A DNA stretch of 64,000 bases. Origin: Acanthosoma haemorrhoidale. Its lineage: Eukaryota > Arthropoda > Insecta > Hemiptera > Acanthosomatidae. The position numbers were made by a program, and so were the translations under genes. Each line of letters opens with the position of its first letter. The stretch's first letter is position 1. The stretch covers positions 114,697,866 to 114,761,865 of the forward strand of contig OV884011.1 in assembly GCA_930367205.1 (NCBI GenBank), written 5' to 3'. Shown one piece after another: positions 22,957 through 35,153 of this stretch. The notes under the pieces were generated by a model. The model saw only the letters and a list, made by a program, of their open reading frames with translations. It ran no database searches and was not told the DNA's origin.

Positions 22957-25194
22957 ATATATCCATATCCATTGTATCCAGCCGATGTAAATAGATTTCT
23001 TCTGTCTATGTTTTTTTTAGTTGATGAGAAGACAAATCAGCTCCTTTATTCATATGAAGTAGTTTTTTCTCATTCATTTAATACATTTTTAAAATAACCA
23101 AACAGTATTTCTTGATACTGTTTTTTCACTTTCCAAGTTCTTTCTTTCATATAATACATATTTTAAAATGCAATTTAGTTCAAAATCAATGTCATTTTGG
23201 GATGCGGTTCGCGTGTTGATAAAACGTTTAGGCGGGGTTTCTATTGTTCAGAACATATTGCGAACCCAAATGACTCGCTATCGCATGTTGCAGATAACTC
23301 GACTTCCCTTAATCCAATTAGTGCCGATATTATGAGAAAAATAATCTTATAAATAATTAACGTTTATGCGTTTGGAATTTTACACTGTTACTCATTTATC
23401 TTAGCAAAAACATAGACAAGCAGTCCATAAAAAAATACAAAGTTTAACTTGACCCAAGGATCAGTGGTCTCATCATCTTCTATTATTCCTAATTGTTATT
23501 GCATAGAATTCAGCTGCATTAATTACAATCAATTTATGTTTTTTAATTACATATAAGCAATCAAAGACGTAGCAAATGAGGGAAAGTAGTGGAGAGATAT
23601 AAACAAACAACTAACAAACCTTATCACACGACGAGTACATCACACGAACTGGTCAGTGAGGCCGTTAAAGGCGATTGCTTCGTACCTGTTAAAATAAAAT
23701 TTAAATAAAGGCTCTACCTTTGGAGATATTTCATGAGACGCATTTGTGCATACTAACGAGTACGTTACCTGGCACAGTCCCAATGCTATCACTCTTGGCG
23801 ACCGATGGGTCGAGATGGGACCCACTCATGCTCCTGAAGGGAACTGAGTAGATACTCAAATAAAACAGTCTAATAGTGAATCCAGTAAAAAATACTGAAC
23901 TGAAGATTCCACGGATTTACAAAAACACCGATGCTATGGATTATTTATTAATTTAATAGCTATTTATCATATCAATTTATAGCTAATCCTACAATATGTT
24001 AGGTAAGCTTAATTCTAGGAAACATCACTGGTTCATTTTATGAAAGAAGCATAATATTTATACAATTATGTATCGATTGAATTACTTTTTTGTATTGTAC
24101 AAAGTAGGAGGCAGTTTTACCCTTACCTATCTTATTCGATAGCGTGGCCGTGAAAAAAACGTTTTTTGCTGGACAAAGCAAAGGACAAGTGGAGCACATT
24201 TGCCAAGCACAACGAGCGATTTCCTCAACACTTCGGATCGGCATATTCCAATAGAACAACTATATGTACATCCTATGCTGGTATAGCAATCGAAAAAGTG
24301 ATTAAAATGTTAAATGGAGTACCACAAAGTAAGAAACAAGTAAATATTAAACAAGGCGGAAACTTTTCGCTAACTTGAACCCATTTGAGACTTAAAAATC
24401 TGGCTTTCCTCCATTGCTAAATTTAAATATATTACACATATACATACATTAAGACGAAACGCGAGAGTTCTGAAATACGTCTCTGATGAAACCCTCTGTA
24501 AAGTAGACGAAAACAAGATACTTCTGGAGAAAAAGCCAGAAGAAAACATGAGATAACAACCCAGTTTAATAATCCCGTTAACCCTTTATTATCTTTCACG
24601 GGGTCACTTTTATTTTTAGCACCACCAAGTCTTCAACTGTTGCTACCATGCCAATTGTTATGCCTCTAAAAAAAGCATGCATAGAATTAAATTTACGAAC
24701 ATGATTTTAATGAGTTTGTAATTCTGGTTTAAAAACCCAAATTGGATATCGTTAATCGGGGCGTGGAGATGTTTAAGTTTGTACCCAACCCAAAATCATC
24801 GCAAATTATTTTTTTAATCCTTACATATTAATTAATTGTTGACAATCAGAATTTGCAGGGTTGAAAATATTTTTGGTTTTGTCACAACGTAAAATAGGAG
24901 AGACCTCCTAGTAAAATATCACGACTTAAGGTTTAATAGTAAAGTGAGAAAGACAAAAAACGCTGTAAACATAAAGGTTTCTAAAACTAACAAAAAGATT
25001 CCTACCCTAACTCAAACATGCGTCATATTCTTTCATTTTCCACGTGCTTAAAATATCTTTATCCCAAAAAAATAAGGTTCATTAGGTATATAACTTATGT
25101 GAAAAATTGATATAATAGTGAAAAATATTTAAGAAATTATTCCTTGGACCATCTAGTAATTTTAAATTATCGGAGACAAAGTTAAAACAAACAA
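22957..25194. other. No gene recognised
   Basis: AT-rich DNA. ORFs at 23825-23640 (minus), 24259-24038 (minus) and 24166-24378 (plus) are short; the last two overlap on opposite strands in a slightly GC-richer patch around 24140-24380. None shows a known motif. Confidence 0.45.
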
Positions 25195-25482
25195 ATGGAG
25201 GATCGCTTTTGTGTGATAAGTTCATTCAAACCAAAAGAAAGTCTTATGTCTGAGTTGAATGCGGACGCCGTGCCTCTGGGATTGAGATATCCAAGTTTAT
25301 GCTGCCCTGTTGCTGGAGCGGAGATTACATGGGTCGAGGAATATGATGTGATTCACTGCCATTGGATATTCACATACCCTGCTGTCCCTATAGCAACTCC
25401 CACTCGGGCGTTGTGGAAAAAAGAAAAATGGAATGGAAATATTTTCTCTACTATAATTGCCTTCGTTCTTTCTTTGTTTTAG
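25195..25482 (+). CDS. ORF of 95 codons, unknown product
   Basis: ATG at 25195, stop at 25480. The first 75 residues have balanced composition (M-E-D-R-F-C-V-I-S-S-F-K-P-K-E-S) with acidic, proline and tryptophan residues that AT-rich noise rarely gives. The end turns hydrophobic (I-F-S-T-I-I-A-F-V-L-S-L-F). I recognise no domain. No splice partner, promoter or poly(A) signal can be tied to it. It may be an exon, part of an unrecognised element, or chance. Confidence 0.25.
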   Translation: MEDRFCVISSFKPKESLMSELNADAVPLGLRYPSLCCPVAGAEITWVEEYDVIHCHWIFTYPAVPIATPTRALWKKEKWNGNIFSTIIAFVLSLF

Positions 25483-25826
25483 ACCGTAGCTTCAAAAAGG
25501 AATATGTCGATAATAATCTCTTTTATCAGCCTAAGCCGAAATTTCAAGAATCCAACTCTTACATTATGATTCATAGACATATAACACTTGAGCGATAATA
25601 TCTAAATCATAAACAAATTCTGAATTAGAAACATACATCAAAATATGTAGACGAAGAATCAACTATCAAAAGTGTTCTGAAAAATGGACCACTATAACGA
25701 TTAGAGCTAGTAGTGGTTTATGTGAGAAATCTGGAACAGGCAATTTTCTTGACTTTTAAGAATCCTTCATTCAAAGCCATCCAGTTTCCAATAATTAAAT
25801 ATTTGGCCTTGTTCCCTGGTGGAATG

Positions 25827-25928
25827 CTATATGCTATGAAACGAATACACCTTTTGTCTTTGCACAGCTAAATTGTTAAGCTCCTTAGAAGGAGAACTCA
25901 AAGAATTATCCAGCGTCGGTAAAGGCAT
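25827..25928 (-). pseudogene. gag: Possible gag N-terminus after the family-A LTR
   Basis: On the minus strand, 58 bases beyond the primer site, an ATG opens a 33-codon frame (starting M-P-L-P-T-L-D-N-S-L-S-S-P-S-K-E) that ends in a stop at 25827. Its place just after the leader is where gag begins in LTR elements of this type. It is short, and the element breaks off close by, so this is a truncated start at best. Confidence 0.4.
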
Positions 25929-25965
25929 TGTCGACTATCGGGTGTCTTGATCACGTCGAGCTTCT

Positions 25966-25986
25966 CGTTCACGTCGAGGGTCACCA
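25966..25986 (-). promoter_or_regulatory. Primer-binding site, tRNA-Trp type
   Basis: Two bases inside the LTR edge the minus strand reads TGGTGACCCTCGACGTGAAC. From memory, TGGTGACCC followed by CGACGTGA is the primer site, complementary to tRNA-Trp, described for CsRn1/Kabuki-group Ty3/gypsy elements of invertebrates. A near copy of part of it (tcacgtcgag) lies 18 bases further in, at 25951-25960. The site fixes the orientation of the LTR and its family. Confidence 0.7.
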
Positions 25987-25988
25987 AT

Positions 25989-26790
25989 TGTCGGGGGCGT
26001 CACTAGGGGAGTGCCTAATCACTCTAGCCCTGGTAACAAGTGCGGATTGTTGTAGTTTATAACATGGACCAGGTTCCATGTCGGCGTTAATGTCTGACTC
26101 CATTTATTGATAGGGATGTGTCCCGACAATACACTGTGTTCAGGAGAAGGTACAGAGGTTCATAAAGAATAAGACCAGTTTTCAGAGTTCGGGCGGGAGA
26201 TCGGCAGCGTAATAGCGTCGTCAGAGGGTCTGCTAGAGGCTGTGAGACAGGGTGACACCGCAGAGGTGCGGCAGAGAGAGTAGGCTGACGAGGAGTCTAA
26301 GTGTCTGTCTTCCAGGGCCAAGCGGCCCTGGCGTAAAGCGACCGAGTAGTGCGGCTGAGGAGAAAAAGAGACTGGGAAAGAGTGTCTTTACAGGGCGAAA
26401 CTCCTTGATTTAAATACTGTACCCCCTTCCTACTGGAAGGCGGAGTCGGCTGCAGGGGGTATGTTTTATGATGCCCAGGAGGCCAATCCCCCTTAAGTTT
26501 ATGACTGTTGGCCTAAAAGGGTGTGTTTTATAGCTGCTAGGGACTCACCTACTTAGGTTTTATGACCACTGGAAGGCGACCAAAGGTCTACCGGCTCCGT
26601 TTTATGAGGGGGCAGGTGGCTTACCCTCCCAGGTTTTATTGCTGGACCTTCGAGCCTCTGTTACTTGTTTTATGACTTCCGACCTCTCCATGATTTATTA
26701 CCAGAAAAGCATGTTTTACATCTAATTACAATACATTAGTTGCACCAGAGTGCAATGGGTAATTTACATATATGGTTGGCGCTCGCTACA
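25989..26790 (-). repeat. Family-A LTR (802 bp) with attached 5' leader
   Basis: Begins TGTCGGGGGCGTCAC and ends GCGCTCGCTACA, so TG...CA on either strand. The primer site on its left side shows that it is the 5' LTR of a minus-strand Ty3/gypsy element. On the minus strand an AATAAA signal occurs at 26107-26102, and a TATTTAAAT box with no strong initiator is at about 26417-26408. The same LTR occurs as a solo copy at 36736-37418. No duplication is visible on the right edge, since the other end of the element is gone. The internal region is lost beyond about 25830. Confidence 0.85.
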
Positions 26791-27784
26791 TCGACAATTG
26801 TGAAAACGGATTTACTGGTCTTAATGAATTTGCACAGGGTGGGTTCTTGTTGAATCGGCCGTGTACCATATTACACGTATTATTTATAACATAACAATTT
26901 CCTTGGATCCATCGCATATTTGATTTCTTGGCGTTGGTTGTATGTTGAATGCCAGTTACTTTACTGAATGTGCTAATATTTTTTTTCTGGCATTATTATT
27001 TATCTTCAGTATTTGTCGCTTTTGTGTCAGCTATTGGGCTGTTTTAGAATTTTCATGTTGTTGAGCTACTTCGGGTCAGCGAAAATTGTCAAACATGTTG
27101 CGAAAACGATGGTAATAACAGTTTGAATATTTATTTTTTGTAATTATATTAAATAGGCGTCGAACCTATAATTTGATACGCTACTCACTTTTTTAAATAC
27201 TTAAACTACTTAGTTATTAATGGCACTATTTTTCGAGTATTTTAAGGATAAGTGGAACCTCCATGTAATGTTTTATGCCTCAAGCTTGATCAGAGTACTC
27301 ACAAGGCCTACAAAAACAGACAGATACCTGGATGAACACATGAGGGCTTACTGCATTTGAAAAAAACTAAGGAATCCCTGAAAAAATATGGCTTCAGACT
27401 GTTTTTTTAGACAGAAAGTAATGATTAACGGTACGGTACAGACGCAACAAGTTAAAATTATTATTGCATTAAAAATATTACTTGAAAGAGGCCCTTCCTA
27501 ATCAGGTCACCACTTTATTGCCGGCCGGCAATGCCCTGAAAATGTAAACAAAATTCTAAAAGTTCTTAAAGAGTTAATAAAAAAAGGAATAACATATTTT
27601 CATTTTCAATTAAAAAATAATAGTTTCGAACGTTGGTCACTGCTGTAAAAATATAACGATGCTTCTAAAAATTAAGTATTCACCATCTTATTCAATTTTT
27701 TTTTTAGAACTGGTAAAAAATGATTATTTTTGTATTCTCAAACAATGTATGGCATAAATAGAATTGCTGTTAACTGTTTGAAAG
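26791..27784. other. No gene recognised
   Basis: AT-rich flank of the LTR with no readable gene or repeat. Confidence 0.5.
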
Positions 27785-27865
27785 AACCCTTCGTAACCTA
27801 GTTGTAAGCAAGCTTAATATTTTGTCTGCGTAGACCCACGTTCGGTTCCCGGATTTTTTGATTTT
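27785..27865 (+). repeat. Weak tRNA-like segment, possible SINE head
   Basis: aacctagttgtaagcaagc followed about 40 bases later by gttcggttcccgg resembles the A and B boxes of RNA polymerase III promoters in tRNA-derived SINEs. A T-rich stretch follows at once. The T-arm stem does not pair properly, so this is not a tRNA gene. It may be a decayed SINE or chance. Confidence 0.25.
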
Positions 27866-29781
27866 ATTTTTTTTGGGAGGGTGTATGCGTGCTCTTGAAA
27901 ATAAATGAGTAGCTACTTCGAATCTTGCATCTCTTTAGTTTCTCATAGCGTCATGCCTAAGTCGTTATTAGAATGGTCCGTCTTAAAGAGTCATCATGTA
28001 AAAAAAATATGTGTTAAAGGGTTTCAATTATCTTACTAATTACTCCCCTTGATTGATTTCCTATTTGAGAAGTTTTATCGGATTGATTTCATTACCGTAC
28101 ACAATTAAAAACAATTTCTCTAAAGGGCTATATTTACGTCAATTTTTGAACCCAGAGTTTTTACATAAAGAGTGCTAATCATGGTTAGTTATCATGACTC
28201 CTTAGAAGCTTGTGATTAGTGGAGACATTCGCAATATTCAAAAATCAAATTAAACTCTGGCAGAAATACTGTTTCTGTAGTACAGCACACAAACTAGCTA
28301 GTTAGGAAAAGGAGGATTGATACGAAAGAAAAATATGATAAAGGAAGTAATTATTAAACCCGATAACCCAGCGGTACAGTAGTTTGTTGTGGAATTTAGA
28401 ATTAGAAACGTTGATTTATGGATTTGAACTATTGTTGTTCCGTTAGCAGTTTTAATAGGTCACTAAGCTTAGAAACAGACAGTTACTGGCTTAGATCTCT
28501 TAATACATAAAACAAACCAAGCAAAATGGAGGCAATGAAATACAAGTTTATCTCATGGGGTTGAGTGAGCTCTTGAGTTGAGTTCTACGGCCTGTGTAGG
28601 CGATAACATTATAATGAAATGTGAAGCTGAATAATTTACATTTGCCAGTTATCTTGCCGACATGATGGGACAAGCATCATGTGCCATTGTGTAGACCAGT
28701 GGTGTACCAGGGGGCGTTTTTGGTCCAAGGCGAATTTTCTGCCGAGTATTGGTCGACGATGCCCCAATAATACAAGAATCTGCTGAAAAGTTTAAATAAT
28801 ATAAAAAAAATCATCCAATCAATAGTTTTAAATGCTTTTTAAGCAAGATAAGTTCGTACTAAAAGTAGGTATTGGTACATATACAGCAGTATTGGTAGAC
28901 TATTCTTGTCTTCTTGTTAATATTTTTTTACCAGTTCATGATTGAGTCTATGCTATGGAATTTACACATGTTTAGACCGGTTTATTTGACATCCCTGTAA
29001 ATATGTTAGGATTTTGGTCCAAAAGAGATTGTTTTGAAGTTCCTTCAGTGCAAGTCTTGACCTTAAGTACTTAAAAAAAATTTTACAAACAGATTACATC
29101 GTCATGATCAATGCAGAATCGGTAATTAAGCCTTTCTTGAACCTACAGGCACGAGAATGTCCACTGGAGTAGGAGTTGAATTTATTTATAATTGTCAACA
29201 AATGAAGAGATAATATTTAAATAAGAGATGGAGATCAAGAATTTTGACTTCAAGGGAAAATTGTAGTATTGTTAAAAAAATGTATACATTCCTTTATGGG
29301 CATGCATGATTCCATTTCAATCATCCCATTTAACCAAAAGAGGATTTAGTGTAGCCCGCAATTCACTAACAAAGAAATGAAACATATTGTCACTAATGAA
29401 AGTTGCGATTAATGATTTCTTAAGTAAATAAGGCATCAAATATCGAATTATTCGTCATTACACTTAGCTCAGCCCTCTCACTAATAACACTATATTGTTT
29501 TTTATGTTCGATAGAATGATATCGTTTATTACCATAATCTATTGCCCTCCTCCAAAGCAAGATTTATTGTAAAACAATGAATATGTTTGTAAATCAAACT
29601 AGGAGCAATACAAAAATATTGTTGATATTTTTTAGTAAAATAATTCAAAACAATTTATCTTGTTTTTTAATATATACTATAGTATACTTACTTAAGAATC
29701 ACTGTTCGAAAACATTGGGCAGTCACTCAAAAAGGTTAGAAAACTGTTGGTTACGTGATTGATTTCAAGTACGGGAGTTCG
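27866..29781. other. No gene recognised
   Basis: AT-rich DNA. cagtggtgtaccagggggcg near 28696 has the look of a hAT terminal repeat, but I could not find its partner. The 61-codon ORF at 29577-29762 is AT-driven. Confidence 0.45.
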
Positions 29782-30145
29782 TTAGTTTGTTTCCCTCTGA
29801 AAAGAGGGTGGTATGCCAGAACAAGTTGGGAATTTATGTTGTGATCCTGTAATCGTCACCTTCATCAAGCGTCTATTCGTTTTACCTTTACTCGAACTAT
29901 TGAACAAGTCGAAGGAAAATGGAAGAGAGGTGCTTGGAGGAAGTACTGCGTTTGTTATCAGTTCCCCGATAAAAGCACCACGTCTGAGAAACAGCGCGAT
30001 AGTGACCATAAACCCGCCGTGTTTCCACCTCAGCAAATATTTTCGCAAACGTAAAAACTTTTTACTGTCTTCTTTTACTGGTCCATTTGCTCACACGCCC
30101 ACCAATCTTTTCTCAGGCACTGCAGTTACCTTGGCAGGTGTTTAG
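29782..30145. other. GC-richer patch with overlapping ORFs on both strands
   Basis: Plus 29813-30145 (110 codons, ATG start) and minus 30048-29782 (88 codons) overlap. Both translate to mixed-composition peptides, but neither has a recognised domain. The start of the patch has a small hairpin (ccctctgaaaagaggg near 29792). At most one ORF can be real, and I cannot choose. It could be a lone exon or a piece of an unknown element. Confidence 0.2.
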
Positions 30146-32908
30146 AGTTGTGATCAGTGCTTCAGAGAAAAAAACTCTTTAGTATATATAATAAACGTGC
30201 ACATCCCACTATACAAAAAGTTGTATGGATATCTACCATCTTAATCCATAAGATCAAGGTTTTTTGACCATCATATTTTTATCGATGGTGTGAAGTGTGT
30301 ATAAAATAAAACACCCCTGTTTCTCCACAGCATTAGTAATTTATAACCGAACGTTTTCGAAGGACTTGGCCGTCATCTGCGGTTCGAGCTGAAACTGTAA
30401 TAGTTTATTTCATAAAATATGTTTACGTCAATTATAAAATATTCTATTTTTGGATAGACACATGTAGACAATGAAAGAACAACATTGAGAACTGTCCATG
30501 ATAGAGGCAGAGTACTCTCGTCAGTTTCATAAAAACTAATCGGATTGTTTTGCGATAAAAATCTCTGTAACTAAAAATCTGCTAATATTCTAACTAGTAA
30601 AAACTTTAATAAAGGGAAACTTCTATATTTAAATTAAAACTGTATGAAAAAATATTTTATTTTTACATAATGCATTTTTATATAAGTTTCGCCTGATTCA
30701 AGCATCCTCAAGATTACAAACCGCAATAAAAATAAATACAACTTACAAAAATTTAATAAATATTAAAATTTGTAGCAATTCAACAAATAAAAACAAACAT
30801 ACCTGTGTATGATTTAGAAATTTCACAATCCTTCTCGTAAATAGATAAGTGATGAAAAATATTTACGTCATACACATTCGCTTGCAAATTCATGCGTTTA
30901 TAACGTGCATCCGTTTCTTCTATTCGTGGGGCTAAATTTATTAAATTTTGGTAGTAGTTTTACAAGTAATTATATCAGATTTTTAGTCCTAAGGATGCTT
31001 GAATAAGGTGAATAACATGGACATAATGCAAAAATAAAACTTTGGAGATACTATAAAGGAAGCCAATGAAACAATTAAGTTTTTCATATAGTTGTTATTT
31101 AAAATCTCTTAAAAAAAAAATAGAATTAACTAAAATGTGTTAATTATTTGTTGGCTTGAAAAATTCTATTAAAAAGAAATATTTTGCGTTAACTTTTTTA
31201 ATTCGTTCCTTATCAAAGGGAAAATACTGTATAATTTTATTTTCCCTCCAATCAGGTTATTTATAATAAAATTAGTATGATAAAAACTAATCAGTATATT
31301 TGAAGAATGGACCTTTTAAATTTCATACAATTCATTTTCTACAGAACCCACCTGTACATACACACTGCTAAACAAAAGACGGTAGCTCCGTACCTGAACA
31401 ATAGTGGAGCTTTTACTTTTAAGCTGGGCAAACACTCGAATGTTTGTTAGAAATTTTCTAAGCAAACCCTACTCGTATAATAGCAATGTGATGGACGGCC
31501 TCAACCATCTGAAGAAAAAGGTTAATCGGTATAAATTTTAAAGGAAATGTTTCCGGACGATAAATTCTCCAAGTATGTTCGAAAAAAATGTGTATTATCA
31601 AGAAATTACTCAGATGAGAATGTTACTTCTAAGGGCAACTAGGCAGCTACGTTTCTTTTGAGTATTTATGTTGAATGGTACGACTAACGGTTCTTGCTGA
31701 GAATCGCACCAGTTCTAACCAAGACCGCAAAGTTATTTGAGGGAGACAAAACGGTTGATTTAACTTTATGCTTTGCATTTGTCATAATTTAGAGGGACTA
31801 TTTTCCTCAGACATAGGGTTATCTGAACTGTAAGACTATAACTAATGATTACTGGGGTGCACATCGTTTTCCCCACCTTCCTGTCGCCTTGTTTTACACT
31901 ACTTAATTGTGTTCATCTAAGGTGAGTTTTTAAATGTTTTTGAGAAAACATAATTAGCTGATAGTTTAAATATGAGCGGATATGTTTGTTTGGTTTAGAA
32001 ATGTTTGTATTTGTATAAGAAATATGTTAGAATGTCGTTAACCATTATCCTAGAAAATAAACAGCCACTCATATTCAACATTACCTATTTAGAGTTTTTT
32101 TTTTCACATTGCATTAAAACAATAGGGAGGGGGTTATTTATTATTATAATAACTTATTCATCCCACGGAAGTTAGGAAAGGATGGTGGGCTGGATAGAAC
32201 AGACTCCAGGATAACCTGAATCTGCCTGAATCCTGTTGAAATAAAACATGGACGTCTTTCATAAACGGTCCAAATCTGACGTTACCTAAATAGAGTATTT
32301 CTAAAAAGATTATGGACTTTCTTTGGCTTTCTACAATGAGTTGCGCGGTCCATTTTTTGTTGATGACCGTTTGTGCAGGCAGAATCACACAGGGTTGGAA
32401 CCACTCTTTTTCAATAACAATAGGAGGTAATTTAAAAAAAAAAAAAAAAAACCCGCTTCCTGTTACAAGAAAAAAAGCCAGAAAATTCGAGAGTAGATTC
32501 AGATTCTTATGAGTTTGTTATTTAAAAAAAACGTTTTTTCTACTTATATAATTTATCGCGGAATGGTACTCATGTTTAGCAGAAGAAATGTTAAATAACA
32601 AAAAATTTCGCAAGGTTTCACACCAATAATTGTAACTTCAATGAAGATACAGTGTGAGTGAAAAAGCAATATTTATTCTAAGCTACTTAAGCATGTTTCT
32701 GCAAAAAAACAGAAATAATTATATTTACACCGGGATTTCCGAATTAATACCTACTAGAACATGGATGATTAACAAAACCTAGATGAAACTGATATTCCTC
32801 TAGCGTACCTAGTAAATTGGTGGCATAAAAACAAATAATAAATATACTCTACATTGTCAGAGACCGCCTGAGTTTAGTGAAGGTAAAGAGTTTGTTGATA
32901 TTCGTAAT
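30146..32908. other. No gene recognised
   Basis: AT-rich DNA with an 18-A run at 32434-32451. Overlapping short ORFs at 32158-32388 (minus) and 32312-32512 (plus) have no recognised family. Confidence 0.5.
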
Positions 32909-33020
32909 ACACAGGTGTTCTGAAAAGTTTCCGACCTCAACATGAAGATGATAATAAAATAAATAAAAGCTAGTGAAATAAAAGCTTTGTTAGGTCGGAA
33001 ACTTTTCAGTCCACTATTTA
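32909..33020. mobile_element. Small MITE with mariner-type terminal repeats
   Basis: ctgaaaagtttccgacct (32920-32937) and its exact reverse complement (32992-33009) form 18-bp perfect inverted repeats about 54 bp apart. Outside them, caggtgtt on the left and the reverse of gtccac on the right extend the match imperfectly. The motif AGGTG-nn-CTGAAAAGTTTCCGACCT closely resembles ends of Tc1/mariner-group elements, and TA dinucleotides flank it. The inside is AT-rich with no ORF, so it is non-autonomous and depends on a transposase elsewhere. Confidence 0.75.
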
Positions 33021-33709
33021 TAATACTATTTATTAATTGATTTTCTGAGGCTAGTGAGGTATACTGCATGATCATAACAAGTCAAACTTGAAATATTTTT
33101 TGATAAACGCATTCCTTATTGATTTTTTTTGGTGTTCAAATAAACATTGTACGGTTTTTTTTGCAACTTAACTGCATTAACTTATTAAATATAAATTATT
33201 AAATTATATTAGCTTTTTTTTCTTGAATTTTATCACTTCCACACTATGCGGTTTTACTAAAAAAAACATTCAGCGCCTCCTTATTAGTCGGGCACTCAAC
33301 CCTTTCAACATAAGCCGACACTTCAAAAAGTTAATTTGATCGTTTATCATTAGATGTTTTGAACATAATTATAATAGGGAAGTAGGCCTAGACCAGCGGA
33401 ACATAGACACATCATACGGCGCCAGTGATTATAACAGAATAATGATTAGGCGTCGAACAAAGAAGGATCGCTTACCAAAACGGCATTCCTTACCGAGTGA
33501 TGGGTTTATTTCCATTTACAAAGAATCTTTTAATGATCCTTAAATTTCACAGAAAGGATGAAAACACCATATCGTTGCTGCTGTTTTTTTTTTCCATCGG
33601 TTTAGTTTAAGCGCGGAATAATGTCTTGTCAAATGTCGAGCGTTTTTGAAAAGTTTATTTATATTTTATCGTGATTTTAACTTTTATATTAATAACTTCT
33701 ACATTCCCT
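33021..33709. other. No gene recognised
   Basis: AT-rich DNA. The stretch 33400-33500 is a little GC-richer but carries no motif I know. Confidence 0.5.
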
Positions 33710-33798
33710 AAAAATAGTAACACAGTGGCTTGACTGTGTTCGTGGTTCGGACAAAAGACATTTGTTCTTCGGGGGGACTCAAATGTGTTACTATTTTT
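33710..33798. repeat. Hairpin with a 15-bp perfect stem
   Basis: aaaaatagtaacaca (33710-33724) pairs with tgtgttactattttt (33784-33798), with a 59-base loop. The loop holds a second small pairing (cacagtggcttgactgtg). It may be a tiny MITE or the ends of a decayed element. The stem could also fold in RNA, but nothing shows it is transcribed. Confidence 0.65.
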
Positions 33799-34372
33799 TT
33801 TATAATTATTAATTTATACCTTTACATATCCCATTCAGAGCAGAGAATGCGGGCTTTCCTATCGTGATCCGATAAATAAACTTCACTATCCGTCTTGGGA
33901 CTCAGAACGTTCGTAGCTCGGAGCACTTCAATAGTCAGGGATGAGAGTCTTTAAGAAACTGTAAACTCAGTCAGAAGTCCCCTCCCTAATGTTCGTGTGG
34001 ACTGCAATATTATTATTATTATTATACACGAGGATCATGTCCAGAAATCAATTTGTGGTATCTGTTATACATGATTTTAATTAAATTTGGGAGGAAGAGA
34101 ATATTTAAATATTTTGTGCCATCTATAATTTCAGAAATAAAATGTCTCGTTTACCAGACTAGGTTTGAAAGAATATTATATTACTAGATTCGGAGTATAG
34201 AAATCCTAAAACATTTACCACTGTCCATAGCTACTGTTGTATATATGACTCGTTTGATCAATGAAGTTTTAAATATAATTAGTATGAAACAATAAAAAAA
34301 AAAGGACTAACTTTGTAGATAGAGGTCGTTGAATGGAGGTTCCTCGAGAAGTGTTGGATTTTAATAGGAGCT
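33799..34372. other. No gene recognised
   Basis: AT-rich DNA with an ATT microsatellite at about 34008-34024. Confidence 0.5.
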
Positions 34373-34776
34373 TTGTCAACGATTGAATACGGGCCCAATT
34401 CCACCACGTACCATGGTGTAATTGTCCTTGATCAGGAAGGCTATCATCAACCCCAGGCACGGATTATATGGAGCCAACTACAGGGACCAGGAAGATCTGT
34501 CTTTCAAGGGCGTACTCTTCACTCCCAGGATTCTTGGCTGTTTATGAGGAATTTCCAAAAATATTTTACTTAGGAGCATTGTATATGGACTTAAACCCCG
34601 AGGTCGATGTAACATTTACAGGGTGGACCTTGCTGTATACTTACTATCTTTTAAACACCATTTTTCTAGCCATGGTAGACGAAGATGTGAAGTCTCTTCC
34701 ACGGTTACAAGACCAATCTGAATTCGCACGTCGATGTCAAATCACAATTAAAATCGCATCGGCCAATTGCGTGTGA
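34373..34776 (+). other. Two overlapping coding-like frames, unknown
   Basis: A plus-strand frame without an ATG (34373-34573) is followed by an overlapping ATG frame in another phase (34468-34776, 102 codons). Both have mixed, protein-like composition: for example Y-H-G-V-I-V-L-D-Q-E-G-Y-H-Q-P in the first, and L-G-A-L-Y-M-D-L-N-P-E-V-D-V-T-F-T-G-W in the second. A single frameshift around 34550 would connect them, which is how a broken gene would look. I recognise no family. A minus-strand ORF (34460-34269) overlaps and could be the real one instead. Confidence 0.3.
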
Positions 34777-35153
34777 TGTGACTACTACATCAGCTTGATC
34801 CCCATTCACCTTCACATTCTAATCTTGTGGGATTTGAAGTGCTTTCTTTGATATCCCGATGAAATGTTTTGGTGATTCATCGATTTCATTGATGAGATTT
34901 CACCTAGTTCCTTTTCTGAAATTTCACTCTCCCTTCTTTAATAAATCTCGATTCATCAATTCTACTTATACTCTACCTCGTATCCCGAACTGTAGTTGTT
35001 TTGGGGCAAGAGTATATTTCGTCAATTTTTGGTGGTTCTCCTCAACCAAAACCCGAAAATAATTTCCTAAATCTCTATTTACTATTTTGATGGCACGTGA
35101 CGAATTAAACACAAGTTTCTTTTATTCCGAAAGTTTTATTTGCTTCTTCCCTT
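34777..35153. other. No gene recognised
   Basis: AT-rich DNA; the 67-codon plus ORF at 34859-35062 has no known motif. Confidence 0.45.
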
